From the NCBI GenBank assembly GCA_002150995.1, contig MDHJ01000001.1, positions 1-64,000 of the forward strand: a stretch of DNA of 64,000 bases, in the 5' to 3' direction. This stretch comes from Clavibacter michiganensis. Lineage in GTDB: Bacteria; Actinomycetota; Actinomycetes; Actinomycetales; Microbacteriaceae. This document shows positions 22,970 through 31,942 of the stretch, in pieces. Position 1 is the stretch's first letter. Each line of letters opens with the position of its first letter. The translations under genes were made by a program, and so were the position numbers. The notes under the pieces are model-generated. The model did not search any database. It was not told the DNA's origin and worked only from the letters and a program-made list of their open reading frames with translations.

Positions 22970-24224
22970 CCGCGGCCTCCTGCAGCCGGTTCACGATCTC
23001 CTGCGCGCCCGCGAGCGAGTCGGCGTTGATGGTCTGCTCGACCTGCTGGCGGTAGAACGGCTGGAGGTCGTCGACCCGCACCTCGGTGCGGGCGTAGACG
23101 TGGGAGAGCTCGATCGGGCCGATGGTCTGCTGCACGCCGTTGTAGACCGCCACCGTGCCGTCGGCCTCGCCCACGTAGTAGCGCGACTGGGTCCAGCGGT
23201 AGCCGAGGACGCAGGCGAGCACGAGGCCCGCGAGGATCAGCGCGACGCCGACGAGCCACGTGACCCGGCGCCGGAGCGCCCGGCGCCGGTCCTCGGCGAT
23301 GAGGGCCTCGAGGTACTGGTCCGACTCGGGCTCGAACTGCGCGTCGCGGGCGGCCGTGGTGGCGCGCAGCGGGTGCAGGAGGAGCGAGGGGAGGCGCACG
23401 GCGCGCTTGGACGGCTCGTCGCCGAAGGCCAGGGGCTGCGACGCGGATCCGACGAGCACGGGCACCGGATCGGGGCGGGACGCGACCGCGTCGTCGTCCT
23501 CGTCGAGGACGTCGACCACCACGACGGTGACGTTGTCGGGGGCGCCGTGGTCGAGCGACTCCCTCACCAGCGCGTCGGCGACGGTCTCGGGCGTGCCCGC
23601 GGCCGCGAGGATCTCGGTGATCCTCTCCTCGGTGACGTAGCTGCTGAGGCCGTCCGAGCAGAGGAGCCAGCGGTCGCCCGTGTGCGTGTCGAGGACCTGG
23701 GTGTCGACCTCCGGTGCGGCGTCGACGTCGCCGAGCACCCGCATGAGCACCGAGCGGCGCGGGTGGACCAGCGCCTCCTCGGGGGTGATGCGCCCGCTGT
23801 CGACGAGGCGCTGCACGAAGGTGTGGTCGGCGGAGATCTGGCTGAGCTCGCCGCGGCGGAAGAGGTAGATGCGCGAGTCGCCGATGTGGGCGATCGCGAC
23901 ATGGCGGTCGACGCGGGCGAGCGCGCTGACGGTGGTGCCCATGCCCGTGAGCTCGGAGTGCTCGAACACGGTCTCGGCGAGGAGCTGGTTGGCGGCGACG
24001 AGGCCCGCCTGGAGCGCGAACTCGGCGTCGTGCGCGGAGGCGTAGGCCTTGTCGGCCTCGACGATGCGGGTGAGGGCCACCGCGGAGGCGACGTCGCCGC
24101 CCGCGTGCCCGCCCATGCCGTCGGCGACGACGAAGAGGTTCCGCCCCGCGTAGCCGGAGTCCTGGTTGTTCGACCGGACCTTGCCCACGTGGGAGACGGC
24201 AGCGGCCTGCGTCACTGTCGCCAC
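22962..24224 (-). CDS. pstP: PP2C-family Ser/Thr phosphatase PstP
   Basis: Dephosphorylates the kinases and substrates of the PknA/PknB system. The 420-residue protein has a PP2C catalytic domain (about 1-240) with metal-binding motifs SNNQDS, DGMGGHAGGD, GDSRIYLF, CSDGLSSYV and PDNVTVVVV. A linker follows, then one membrane helix (GVALILAGLVLACVLGYRW, about 320-340) and an extracytoplasmic domain of about 80 residues. This is the standard PstP topology. It starts 5 bases after the FHA protein stop. Confidence 0.94.
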   Translation of the reverse strand: MATVTQAAAVSHVGKVRSNNQDSGYAGRNLFVVADGMGGHAGGDVASAVALTRIVEADKAYASAHDAEFALQAGLVAANQLLAETVFEHSELTGMGTTVSALARVDRHVAIAHIGDSRIYLFRRGELSQISADHTFVQRLVDSGRITPEEALVHPRRSVLMRVLGDVDAAPEVDTQVLDTHTGDRWLLCSDGLSSYVTEERITEILAAAGTPETVADALVRESLDHGAPDNVTVVVVDVLDEDDDAVASRPDPVPVLVGSASQPLAFGDEPSKRAVRLPSLLLHPLRATTAARDAQFEPESDQYLEALIAEDRRRALRRRVTWLVGVALILAGLVLACVLGYRWTQSRYYVGEADGTVAVYNGVQQTIGPIELSHVYARTEVRVDDLQPFYRQQVEQTINADSLAGAQEIVNRLQEAAGG

Positions 24225-24228
24225 GCCG

Positions 24229-24816
24229 CTACCGCCTGAGCTCGAAGCTGGTCGCGCCGATGCGGATCGGCGTGTCGAGCGGCACCTGCGTCGGCACGCT
24301 CACGCGCTTGCCGTCGAGGAAGGTGCCGTTGGTCGAGTCCAGGTCCTGGATCATCCACTCGTCGTTCCAGAGCAGCAGGCGCGCGTGGTGGGTGGACGTG
24401 TAGTCGTCCCGGATCATGAGCCCCGACTCGCTCGAGCGCCCGATGGTGAGCGGCTCCGTGCCGAGCGGGATCTCCGTGCCCGCCTTCGCGCCCGAGGTGA
24501 TGACCAGGTGGCGCGCCGTGGACGTGGTGGCCTTCGCGCGCGACGGGAACGCACCCGAGTTGGCGCCGGACGGCATCGTCGAGATGGGCGGCGGCTGCTG
24601 CGCGGGTTGCGCCGCGCGGGGCGGCGCGGACGCCGCCGATGCCGCGTACGGGGACTGCGGGAACGGGGATCCGCCCGCCGGGCCCGACTCCTCGCGGAGC
24701 TTCCGCACGCGCTGGCCGAACAGGTCGGAGCGGAGGGCGTACACGATGCCGAAGACGAAGAGCCACAGCACCGCGAGGAACGCGAGGCGGAGGACGAGGA
24801 GGGTCAGCTCGGTCAT
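24229..24816 (-). CDS. fhaB: FHA-domain protein FhaB (FipA)
   Basis: Phosphothreonine-reading adaptor of the PknA/PknB operon. In mycobacteria FhaB/FipA links kinase signalling to FtsZ and FtsQ. The 195-residue protein has an N-terminal membrane helix (about 4-24), a disordered Pro/Ala/Gln-rich linker (about 45-95) and a C-terminal FHA domain. The FHA landmarks are IGRSSESGL, STHHARL and DSTNGTFLDGKRV. Its ATG overlaps the fhaA stop (ATGA). Confidence 0.92.
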   Translation of the reverse strand: MTELTLLVLRLAFLAVLWLFVFGIVYALRSDLFGQRVRKLREESGPAGGSPFPQSPYAASAASAPPRAAQPAQQPPPISTMPSGANSGAFPSRAKATTSTARHLVITSGAKAGTEIPLGTEPLTIGRSSESGLMIRDDYTSTHHARLLLWNDEWMIQDLDSTNGTFLDGKRVSVPTQVPLDTPIRIGATSFELRR

Positions 24817-25541
24817 GACGCTCCCCAGAAGCCGTCGTCCCGGCGGGGACGGCCGGCGTCGCGCCCGCGGTCCTCGGCGGCCTGCGGCACGACGCGGAAG
24901 GTGATGGCCGTGCGGCCGATGCGGATGACGGACTCCGGCGGGAGCGGCGCCTTCGTGACCGGCGCGCCGTTGAGCTCGGAGCCGTTCGTGGAGCCGAGGT
25001 CGCGCACCTGGGCGCGGGTCCCGTCCCACGCGATCTCGACGTGGCGGCGCGAGGTGCCCGGGTCGTCGACCGTGATGTCCGCGTCGCTGCCGCGGCCGAT
25101 CACCGTGCGCCCGACCGCGAGGGGGTGGCGGACGCCGGCGACGTCGACAACGGGCATCCACGTGACGCTGCCCTCGACGGTGCGGGTGTCGATCTCGAGC
25201 ACGCCCTCCGACAGCTGGTCGTCCCGGCGGAAGGCGACCTGCACGACGCCCGCGAACTGGTAGCCCTGGCTGGAGGCGTGGCGTTCGACGGCCTGGCGCA
25301 GCTCGTCGGTGAGCGTCGAGCCGATGGACTCCATGCGCTCGTGGTCGGCGCGGGAGACGCGGAGGGTGAACGAGTTCGGGACGAGGATGAGGTCGCGGTC
25401 GACGATGGCGGCGTGCGTGTCGAGCTCGCGCCGCAGCTGCGCGACGATCTCCACGGGCTGCAGGCCGGACTTGAAGGTCTTCACGAAGGCGCCGTTGACG
25501 GCGCGCTCGAGGCCCTTCTCGAAGTTGTCCAGGATTCCCAC
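24813..25541 (-). CDS. fhaA: FhaA: DUF3662 plus FHA domain protein
   Basis: First gene of the operon. In mycobacteria FhaA binds phosphorylated MviN and controls lipid II flipping. The 242-residue protein begins MGILDNFEKGLERAVNGAF, the start of DUF3662 (about 1-125). A C-terminal FHA domain (about 150-228) carries IGRGSDADI, TSRRHVEI and GSTNGSELNG. GTG 25541 was preferred to earlier in-frame starts because homology begins exactly there. A possible -10 TACGAT lies on the minus strand at 25592-25587. Confidence 0.93.
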   Translation of the reverse strand: MGILDNFEKGLERAVNGAFVKTFKSGLQPVEIVAQLRRELDTHAAIVDRDLILVPNSFTLRVSRADHERMESIGSTLTDELRQAVERHASSQGYQFAGVVQVAFRRDDQLSEGVLEIDTRTVEGSVTWMPVVDVAGVRHPLAVGRTVIGRGSDADITVDDPGTSRRHVEIAWDGTRAQVRDLGSTNGSELNGAPVTKAPLPPESVIRIGRTAITFRVVPQAAEDRGRDAGRPRRDDGFWGAS

Positions 25542-25723
25542 GTGTGATCCGTCCTCGCGCGGTCCTTCCGCGGATGATTTAGACAGATCGTAGCCAACTC
25601 GGGCGACCGGGCCCTGGACACCGGCCCGAGGACGGGTGCGGATCGCCCGCTCCGGCCGCGGCCCGCCGGGCCGTGCGACGTCCATCCCGCCCGGCGGGCG
25701 GCACGAGGACGGGCGCCGGGCGT

Positions 25724-25729
25724 GATAAT
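25724..25729 (+). promoter_or_regulatory. Candidate -10 element of tRNA-Leu
   Basis: GATAAT at 25724-25729 (extended TGATAAT) lies 13 bases before the mature tRNA-Leu 5' end, a typical distance for a tRNA promoter. No convincing -35 hexamer is visible. Confidence 0.5.
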
Positions 25730-25741
25730 GTCGTCCGGTTG

Positions 25742-25828
25742 GCGCGAGTGGCGGAATTGGTAGACGCGCACGGTTCAGGTCCGTGTGTCCGTGAGGACGT
25801 GGGGGTTCAAGTCCCCCCTCGCGCACCA
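25742..25828 (+). tRNA. tRNA-Leu (CAG anticodon)
   Basis: An 87-base class II tRNA with a long variable arm (TCCGTGAGGACG). Acceptor GCGCGAG (25742-25748) pairs with CTCGCGC (25818-25824), followed by A and encoded CCA (25826-25828). The anticodon CAG sits in the loop TTCAGGT, and the D arm begins GCGGAATTGGTAGACGC. Confidence 0.97.
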
Positions 25829-25835
25829 GCAGAGC

Positions 25836-25865
25836 AGAAGGCCCCCGGTTCCCCGGGGGCCTTCT
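25836..25865. terminator. Bidirectional terminator between tRNA-Leu and SDR gene
   Basis: AGAAGGCCCCCGG (25836-25848) pairs perfectly over 13 bases with 25853-25865 around a 4-base loop. It serves tRNA-Leu on the plus strand and the dehydrogenase gene on the minus strand. Confidence 0.85.
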
Positions 25866-25886
25866 CGCATGTCCGGAGCGCTCCGG

Positions 25887-26732
25887 TCAGAGGATCGGCA
25901 CGCCTCCGGTCACGGGCACGCGGGCTCCCGAGACGTAGCTCGCCTCGTCGCTCGCCAGCATCACGAACACGGGCGCGACCTCGGCCGGCTGACCGGGGCG
26001 CCCGATCGGCACCTGCCGGCCGAAGGACGCGACGTCCTCCGCCGGCATGGTGGAGGGGATCAGCGGCGTCCAGATGGGGCCGGGCGCGACGCTGTTCGCG
26101 CGGATCCCCTGACCCGCGAGCATCTGCGACAGGGCGCCCACCATGTTCGCGATGCCGGCCTTGGTCGCGCTGTACGCGAGGAGCGACGGCGGCGGGGAGT
26201 CGGCGTTCACGGACGTGGTGCCGATGATGGAGGAACCGGGCCGCATGTGGGGTACGGCGGCCTTCGTCAGGTGGAAGAAGGCGCTGAGGTTCGTCGCGAC
26301 CGTGCGGTCCCACTCCTCGTCGGGGGTGTCGACGATCGAGTCGCGCGACATCTGGAACGCGGCGTTGCTGACGAGGACGTCCACGCGGCCGAACGCCTCC
26401 ACCGCCTGCGCGATGACGGCGCGGCAGTGGGCCGGGTCCTGCAGGTCGCCGCGCACGACGACCGCTGTGCGGCCCGCCTCCTCGACGAGGCGGCGGGTGT
26501 CGGCCGCGTCCTCGTCCTCCTCCTCGGAGAGGTGGTGGATGAGGACGTCGGCGCCCTCGCGGGCGTACGCCAGCGCGACGGCCTTGCCGATGCCGCTGTC
26601 GGCTCCGGTGATGACGGCGGCCTTCCCCGCCAGGCGGCCGGAACCGCGGTAGGTCCCCTCGCCGTGGTCGGCCTGCGGGGTGAGGTCGCCCTCGGTGCCG
26701 GGGACGTCCTGCTGCTGCTCGGGCTGTGTCAT
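25887..26732 (-). CDS. Short-chain dehydrogenase/reductase (YhdF/general-stress type)
   Basis: NAD(P)-dependent SDR of 281 residues. An extra N-terminal tail of about 35 residues rich in Gln/Asp precedes the Rossmann motif TGADSGIGKA (about residues 43-52). The SDR core shows NAAFQMS, the catalytic Tyr-Lys in YSATKAG and the conserved N-S-V-A-P-G-P-I-W-T segment. The tail and the sequence EGADVLIHHL are typical of the stress-induced glucose/ribitol dehydrogenase-like group (YhdF, YghA). The physiological substrate is not predictable. ATG 26732 is preceded by AGGA on the coding strand. Confidence 0.85.
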   Translation of the reverse strand: MTQPEQQQDVPGTEGDLTPQADHGEGTYRGSGRLAGKAAVITGADSGIGKAVALAYAREGADVLIHHLSEEEDEDAADTRRLVEEAGRTAVVVRGDLQDPAHCRAVIAQAVEAFGRVDVLVSNAAFQMSRDSIVDTPDEEWDRTVATNLSAFFHLTKAAVPHMRPGSSIIGTTSVNADSPPPSLLAYSATKAGIANMVGALSQMLAGQGIRANSVAPGPIWTPLIPSTMPAEDVASFGRQVPIGRPGQPAEVAPVFVMLASDEASYVSGARVPVTGGVPIL

Positions 26733-26888
26733 TCCTGCTCCTCTGGTCTCGGTGCCTTCGCATCCCATCCGACCCGGGGACCGCGGCATCGCCTGGGGGG
26801 TTGACAGCGCCGCGTGGATCCGCTGCCACGGATCGTGGCCGGAGTGCAAGCCCCGGGACGCGCGGGAGTCCGCGCGTTGGATGGCGCC

Positions 26889-28058
26889 ATGACGGAGAGC
26901 CAGGAGACCGGGACGACAGCCGACCGCGGGACGAGCGCCGACCGCGGGTCGACGTCGCCCGTGGGCGCGCCGCTCGCGTCGCTCTGGACGCGGGGCAGGC
27001 GCCCGCCGCTCCTGCCGCTCGAGGACCAGGTGGTGGTGGTCACGGGCGCCTCGAGCGGGATCGGTCTCGTGACGGCGCGCATGGCGGCCGCCCGCGGAGC
27101 CGCGGTCGTGCTGGCGGCGCGGGACGGCGCGGCGCTGGACGAGGCGGTGGCGGGCATCGTCGCCGACGGCGGCCGCGCGACAGCGGTCGTCGCGGACGTG
27201 GGCGACCCCGCGGACGTCGAGCGCATCGCCGCGACGGCGCTCGCCGAGCACCACCGCTTCGACACGTGGATCAACGACGCCGGCGTCTCCGTGTTCGGGC
27301 TCGCCGACCGCGTGCCGCTCGAGGACATGCGCCGGCAGATGGACACCGACTACTGGGGCGTCGTCCACGGCTCGCTGGCGGCCGTCGCGCACCTGCGCTC
27401 GCGCAGGGGCTACGGCGGCGCGATCGTCAACGTGGGGAGCGTGTTCGGCGACCGGGCCACCCCGCTCCAGGCCACGTACTCCAGCGCGAAGCACGCCGTG
27501 CACGGCTGGACCGACGGGCTCCGCATGGACCTGGAGGCGCAGGGCCTCCCCATCTCCGTGACGCTCCTGCACCCGGGACGCATCGACACCCCCTACAACG
27601 AGGACGCGCAGAGCCACGCCGAGCGCCAGCCCGCGCACCGCGGCATGATCTACCCGCCCGAGGCCGTCGCCGAGGCCGCTCTGTGGGCGGCCGAGCACCC
27701 CGCGCGCGACCTCTACATCGGCCTGCAGGCCCGGCTCGGGGCCGCCGCGGGAGCCGTGGCCCCGCGGCTCACGGACCTCGTGATGGAGCGGTACATGCTG
27801 TGGTCGCAGCGATCCAGCCGGCCCTCCCGCCCACCCGGCGACAGCGGCCTGCACCAGCCGGCCCCGCGACCGGGCGAGCGCGGCCCGCACGAGGGCTGGG
27901 TGCGGCGCCGCTCCTACTACCTGCCGGTGCAGGAGCACCGGCGCGTGATCGCCCTGGGCGTCGCCGCCCTCGCGGTCGCGGGCGCCGCGGCGCGCACCCT
28001 GTCCGCGCGCTCCGCGCGGCGCGCCGCCCGCATCCCGACACGGAGGAGCCGAGCATGA
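26889..28058 (+). CDS. Short-chain dehydrogenase with C-terminal extension
   Basis: A 389-residue SDR. The Rossmann motif TGASSGIGL is near residue 57 and the catalytic motif YSSAKHA near 199. The WINDAGVSVFG segment is also typical. The core ends near residue 290. The remaining 100 residues are Arg/Pro-rich and include one short hydrophobic stretch (IALGVAALAVAGAAA), so the protein may be membrane-tethered. The ATG at 26889 was chosen over the upstream in-frame ATG at 26814 because it is nearer the SDR core. The stop overlaps the hemerythrin gene start (ATGA), so the two are probably co-translated. Confidence 0.8.
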   Translation: MTESQETGTTADRGTSADRGSTSPVGAPLASLWTRGRRPPLLPLEDQVVVVTGASSGIGLVTARMAAARGAAVVLAARDGAALDEAVAGIVADGGRATAVVADVGDPADVERIAATALAEHHRFDTWINDAGVSVFGLADRVPLEDMRRQMDTDYWGVVHGSLAAVAHLRSRRGYGGAIVNVGSVFGDRATPLQATYSSAKHAVHGWTDGLRMDLEAQGLPISVTLLHPGRIDTPYNEDAQSHAERQPAHRGMIYPPEAVAEAALWAAEHPARDLYIGLQARLGAAAGAVAPRLTDLVMERYMLWSQRSSRPSRPPGDSGLHQPAPRPGERGPHEGWVRRRSYYLPVQEHRRVIALGVAALAVAGAAARTLSARSARRAARIPTRRSRA

Positions 28059-28817
28059 GGTCCGTCGCCGACCAGACCACCCGCGAGCTGGGGGGGGCGC
28101 CCTCAGCGTCCTCGCCCGCCAGAGGAGCGACCACGTGAAGCTGGACGCGCTCCTCCGCGAGCTGCGCGGCGCCGAGGGCGACCACGAGGCTCTGGTGCTG
28201 ATGCGCATCCACCGCCTCGTGTTCCCGCACGCCTTCGCCGAGGAGTCGGTGCTGTGGCCGCTCATGCGCCGGGTCCTCGACGACGGCCAGGAGCTCACCC
28301 TCGAGGTGGAGCGCGAGCACCAGGAGGTGAACGAGCTCGTCACGACGCTGGAGACCCTGCCGTCCGGCGATCCCGGACGCGCACCGCTGCTCGACCGGCT
28401 CGTCGAGGTGCTGCGGGAGGACGTGCGCGACGAGGAGGACGAGCTGTTCCCGCGCCTGCAGGAGCGGGTGCGGGTGCGGGACCTCCGCCTGCTCGGCATC
28501 GCGTGGGAGGCGGTGCGCCGGACCGCGCCGACGCGCGCGCATCCCGTCGTGTCGCGGCGTCCCCGGGCAATGCGCTCGCCGCGGTGCCGCTCTCGGTGAT
28601 CGACCGGGCGCGCGACGCCGTCGACCTCCTGCGGCACCGCGGCCCGGTCGCCTGGCGGCCGGCCCTCGGCACGGCCGGCGACGCCCTCCGGCGGGCCGCG
28701 CACCGGGTCGAGCACCTGCCGCTGCTGCGCCGCGGGGAGGACGCGTCGACGCGCTTCTCGGGCGCGGGCGGCGGCGCGGCCGTGGGCACCGGCGGGGCGG
28801 CCGCCGCGACGGCCTGA
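28055..28817 (+). CDS. Hemerythrin-like HHE domain protein (two frame breaks)
   Basis: Cation-binding HHE four-helix bundle, here about 254 residues after repairing two breaks. The core shows the iron-ligand pattern HRLVFPHAFAEESVLWP, EREHQEVNELV and DEEDELFP. The C-terminal third is less conserved and Gly/Ala-rich at the end. Break 1 is in a run of eight G at 28090-28097; with nine G the N-terminus MRSVADQTTRELGGGALSVL joins the core. Break 2 is at 28561-28564 (CCCC), and one more C joins the core to the PGNALAAVPLSV tail. It is coupled to the upstream SDR gene. Family members bind oxygen, NO or iron; which applies here is unknown. Confidence 0.78.
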
Positions 28818-28946
28818 CCGCGCCCCGCGGGATCCGCGACCGCGGGCGGTCGCCCCGGAGCGCCTGCCGGGGACGCGCGAGGGGAGCACGCAGCCGATCG
28901 GCGGTCGCGCCCCGCCGAAGGGCTGCCGGGTTCGGTCCGGCGGCCG

Positions 28947-31249
28947 ATGACCGGGATGGGCGCCGCTCCGCACACTGGATCGGTGCCGCACCCGACGCTC
29001 CCCCCTGCCCTCCGCCCGACCGCCGCCGACCCCGCGACGCGACCGCCTGCTCCGCCCGCACCCGCGTCGACGCCAGCCGTCGTCGATTCCGCGGCAGCCG
29101 CGCCGAGCGCGATGCGCGTCGTCGGGCGGGCCCTCGCCCGCCATCCGCTCACGGTGCTCGCGGTGCCCGCCGGCAGCCTGTGGATGGGCGTCATGACCGG
29201 CCTCGGCGAGCTGGCGCACCCCGTGGCGACGGCCGTGGCGGTGGCCGTCACCGTGATGGTCCTCGCCTGGTCGGAGAGCCGCATCGGCATCCTGCGCACC
29301 GCGCTCGCGGCGGGCCTCGGATCGCTCGCGCCCGTCGCCGTGGCGTCCCTCCTCCTCGCCGCCGGCGTCGCGCTCGGCGACTGGTACTCCCAGCTGGACG
29401 CGGCCGACCGGCTGTGGGCGCCGTCCGTGGTGCTCGTCGCGGTCGTCGCCACCGCCAGCCGCGGTCTCGCACCCGCCCATCGGGAGGGCCTCCGCGCCGC
29501 GGTCCTCGCGGCCGTGCTCGCGGGTCTCCTCGCGGGCGGCCACGGCGTCGACCTCACGCGCGGCGTCGCGCTGCTCATCGGCCTCGGGCTCGGCCGGATC
29601 CTGGTGCCCCTCTCGGACCGGCCCGCCTGGCACGACCCCGCCGCGTCGAGCGCCCGCGTGGTGGCCGCGACCGTGCTCGGCACGGTCACCCTCAGCTGGT
29701 GGATCGCCGCGGTCGCGGGCGACGGGATCGGCGTGCTGTCCCCCATGGGCGCGCTGCTCGACCCCGGCAGCACCGTCGCGGTGCTCACCGTCCTCATCGT
29801 CGCCGTCGCGCTGCTCCTCCGCGGCAGGCGCCTGGGGCTGGTGCTCGGGATCGCGGCGCTGCTCCTCATCACGGGCCTCCTCGCCTGGTACTACACGGTC
29901 ATCCCGATCGCCGAGGGCTGGTTCGACCTCCCGGCGGACTCCTGGTCCGATCTGGAGCTCCCCCTCGTGGTCCTGACCACCTGGCTCGCCCCCGCGGCCG
30001 CGCTGCTCGTGCTCGTCGCCCGGCGCCGGTCGTTCCGCGCGCGCGCCGACGTCGCCGACCGGGCCGCCGACCGCGAGCGGGTGCTCGCCCAGCTGGTGGC
30101 CTCGGATGCCGGATCCCTCGGGTTCATGGGCACCTGGTCCGGCAGCAGCCACTGGTTCGCGGCGGACGAGCCCGGGTCCGACGCCCGGGGCGCCGTCGCC
30201 TACCGCGCGGCCCACGGCGTGGCGATCACGGTGTCCGACCCCCTGGCCACGGCGGCGGATGCGCCCGCCACCATCCGCGCCTTCGCCCGCCACTGCTCCG
30301 CGCGCGGGCTCGTCCCCGCCTTCTACAGCATCCACTCGGGCCACCTGCCCGTCTTCGCCGAGCTCGGCTGGAGCGTCACTCCGGTGGCCGAGGAGGCGGT
30401 GATCGACCTCGCGGGCTTCTCGACGTCCGGCAAGCGGCGGCAGGACCTGCGCACGGCCGCGAACCGGGCAGCTCGGGACGGCGTCGAGGCCGTCTGGGGC
30501 ACCTACCGGACCCTCCCCGAGGCCCTCCGCCGCGCGGTCGACGCACTGAGCGGCCACTGGGCGGACGCGAAGGCGCTGCCGGAGATGGGCTTCACGCTCG
30601 GCGGGCTCCGCGAGCTCGACGACCCGGAGGTCCGGGTCCTGCTCGCGGTCGACGCGTCCGGGCGCGTGCACGGCGTCACCAGCTGGCTGCCCGAGCACCG
30701 GGACGGGGCGCTCGTCGGCCGCACCCTCGACGTGATGCGCCGCGGTGCCGACCCGATGCCGGGCGTGATGGAGTTCCTCATCGCGACCGCCGCGCGCGCC
30801 TTCCAGGAGGAGGGGCTCGCGACGCTGAGCCTGTCGGGCACTCCGCTCGCGGCGGGGGCACCACCTCCGGACGCGGCGCCGCCGACCGCCTCGTCGCGCG
30901 CCTGCTGACGGCGACGGGCCGGGTCCTCGAGCCCTCGTACGGCTTCACCTCGCTGCTGCGGTTCAAGGCCAAGTTCGACCCGCGCTACGAGACGCTCTGG
31001 CTCGCCTGCCCTACGGCGGCGGACCTCGCGCCGATCGGCCGCGCGCTCACGGCCGCGTACGTCCCGACCCTGCGGATCCGCCACCTCGTGGGCGCGCTCC
31101 GGGTCGCGTCGGCCGAGGTCCGCGCCGGCCGCCGGGCGACGCGCTCGGCGGCCCGCGCGGCCCGGCGCGCTAGCCTCGGCCACGCGGGGGACCGCGGCGT
31201 CGCGACCGGCGTCGCCGCCGGATCCGCCGGCGAGAGGCGGGACGCGTGA
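28947..31249 (+). CDS. DUF2156 (MprF C-terminal-like) multi-pass membrane protein (frame broken near 30855)
   Basis: About 767 residues after joining two frames. The N-terminal part is a Pro/Ala-rich tail followed by roughly 10-12 hydrophobic segments up to residue 360. The C-terminal half is the DUF2156 double-GNAT fold used by phosphatidylglycerol lysyltransferases (MprF/LysX). It shows GFMGTWSGSSHWF, SDPLATA, FYSIHSGHLPVFAELGW and the RQDLRTAANRAARDG segment. The break is in a run of five G (30854-30858). One more G turns LAAGAPPP into LAAGGTTSGRG and continues into the normal ending with YGFTSLLRFKAKFDPRYE. A role in aminoacylating lipids is suggested by family, not proven. The start is uncertain; ATG 29112 is an alternative. 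The stop overlaps the response regulator. Confidence 0.75.
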
Positions 31250-31935
31250 GCACGGCACCGGGAGAGGGGCGCGGACCCGCGGCCGCGGCGGCATCCGCCG
31301 TGAGCGTCGTCGTGGTCGACGACGAGTCGCTCGTCCGCTCCGGCATCGCGATGGTCCTGGGGGCGTCCCCCCGCATCGAGGTGCTCGCGGCCGTCTCGAG
31401 CGGCACCGCGGTCGCGACCGTGCGGGAGCACGCGCCCGACGTCGTCCTCCTCGACATCCGGATGCCCGCCCCCGACGGCCTCACGATCCTCGCGGAGCTC
31501 ATGGCCGAGCCGCGTCCGCCGGCCGTCGCCATGCTCACCACGTTCGACACCGACGACCAGGTGCTGGAGGCGCTGCACCGCGGGGCGTCCGGCTTCCTGC
31601 TGAAGGACACGGATCCGGAGCAGCTCGCCCGGCACGTGCTCACGCTCGCGGCCGGCGGCATCGTGCTCGCGCCCGGCCTCCGGCCCGGACGCCTCTTCCG
31701 CTCGGTCGAGGACGACGCCGAACGGGAGCGGGTCGCGCGGCTGGGCGAACGCGAGGTGACCGTGCTGCGCGCGCTCGCCCGCGGCCTGTCCAACGCCGAG
31801 ATCGGCGCCGAGTGCGGGCTGACGCTCGGCACGGTGAAGGAGACCATCAGCTCGATCGTGCAGGCGCTCGGCGTCGGATCGCGCGTCGAGGCGGCCGTGG
31901 TCGCCGATCGCGCCGGGCTCGTGCCCAGGCGGTGA
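31246..31935 (+). CDS. NarL/LuxR-type response regulator
   Basis: A 229-residue DNA-binding response regulator. The receiver domain (about 20-140) has the acidic pair in VVVDDES, phospho-acceptor Asp in LLDIRMP (about residue 70) and Lys in LLKD (about 120). The LuxR helix-turn-helix (about 165-220) contains LGEREVTVLRALARGLSNAE and LTLGTVKETIS. The usual K-T-V-K-x-H-V motif reads GTVKETIS. GTG 31246 overlaps the stop of the DUF2156 gene. The histidine kinase follows 7 bases later, so all three are probably one operon. Confidence 0.9.
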   Translation: MSTAPGEGRGPAAAAASAVSVVVVDDESLVRSGIAMVLGASPRIEVLAAVSSGTAVATVREHAPDVVLLDIRMPAPDGLTILAELMAEPRPPAVAMLTTFDTDDQVLEALHRGASGFLLKDTDPEQLARHVLTLAAGGIVLAPGLRPGRLFRSVEDDAERERVARLGEREVTVLRALARGLSNAEIGAECGLTLGTVKETISSIVQALGVGSRVEAAVVADRAGLVPRR

Positions 31936-31942
31936 GCGCGGC

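Noticed and set aside
25887-30698. A 1603-codon open frame on the minus strand across the dehydrogenase, hemerythrin and DUF2156 genes
   Set aside because: Only its last 281 codons (the SDR) are protein-like. The rest is antisense to real genes and reflects the lack of stop codons in GC-rich DNA.
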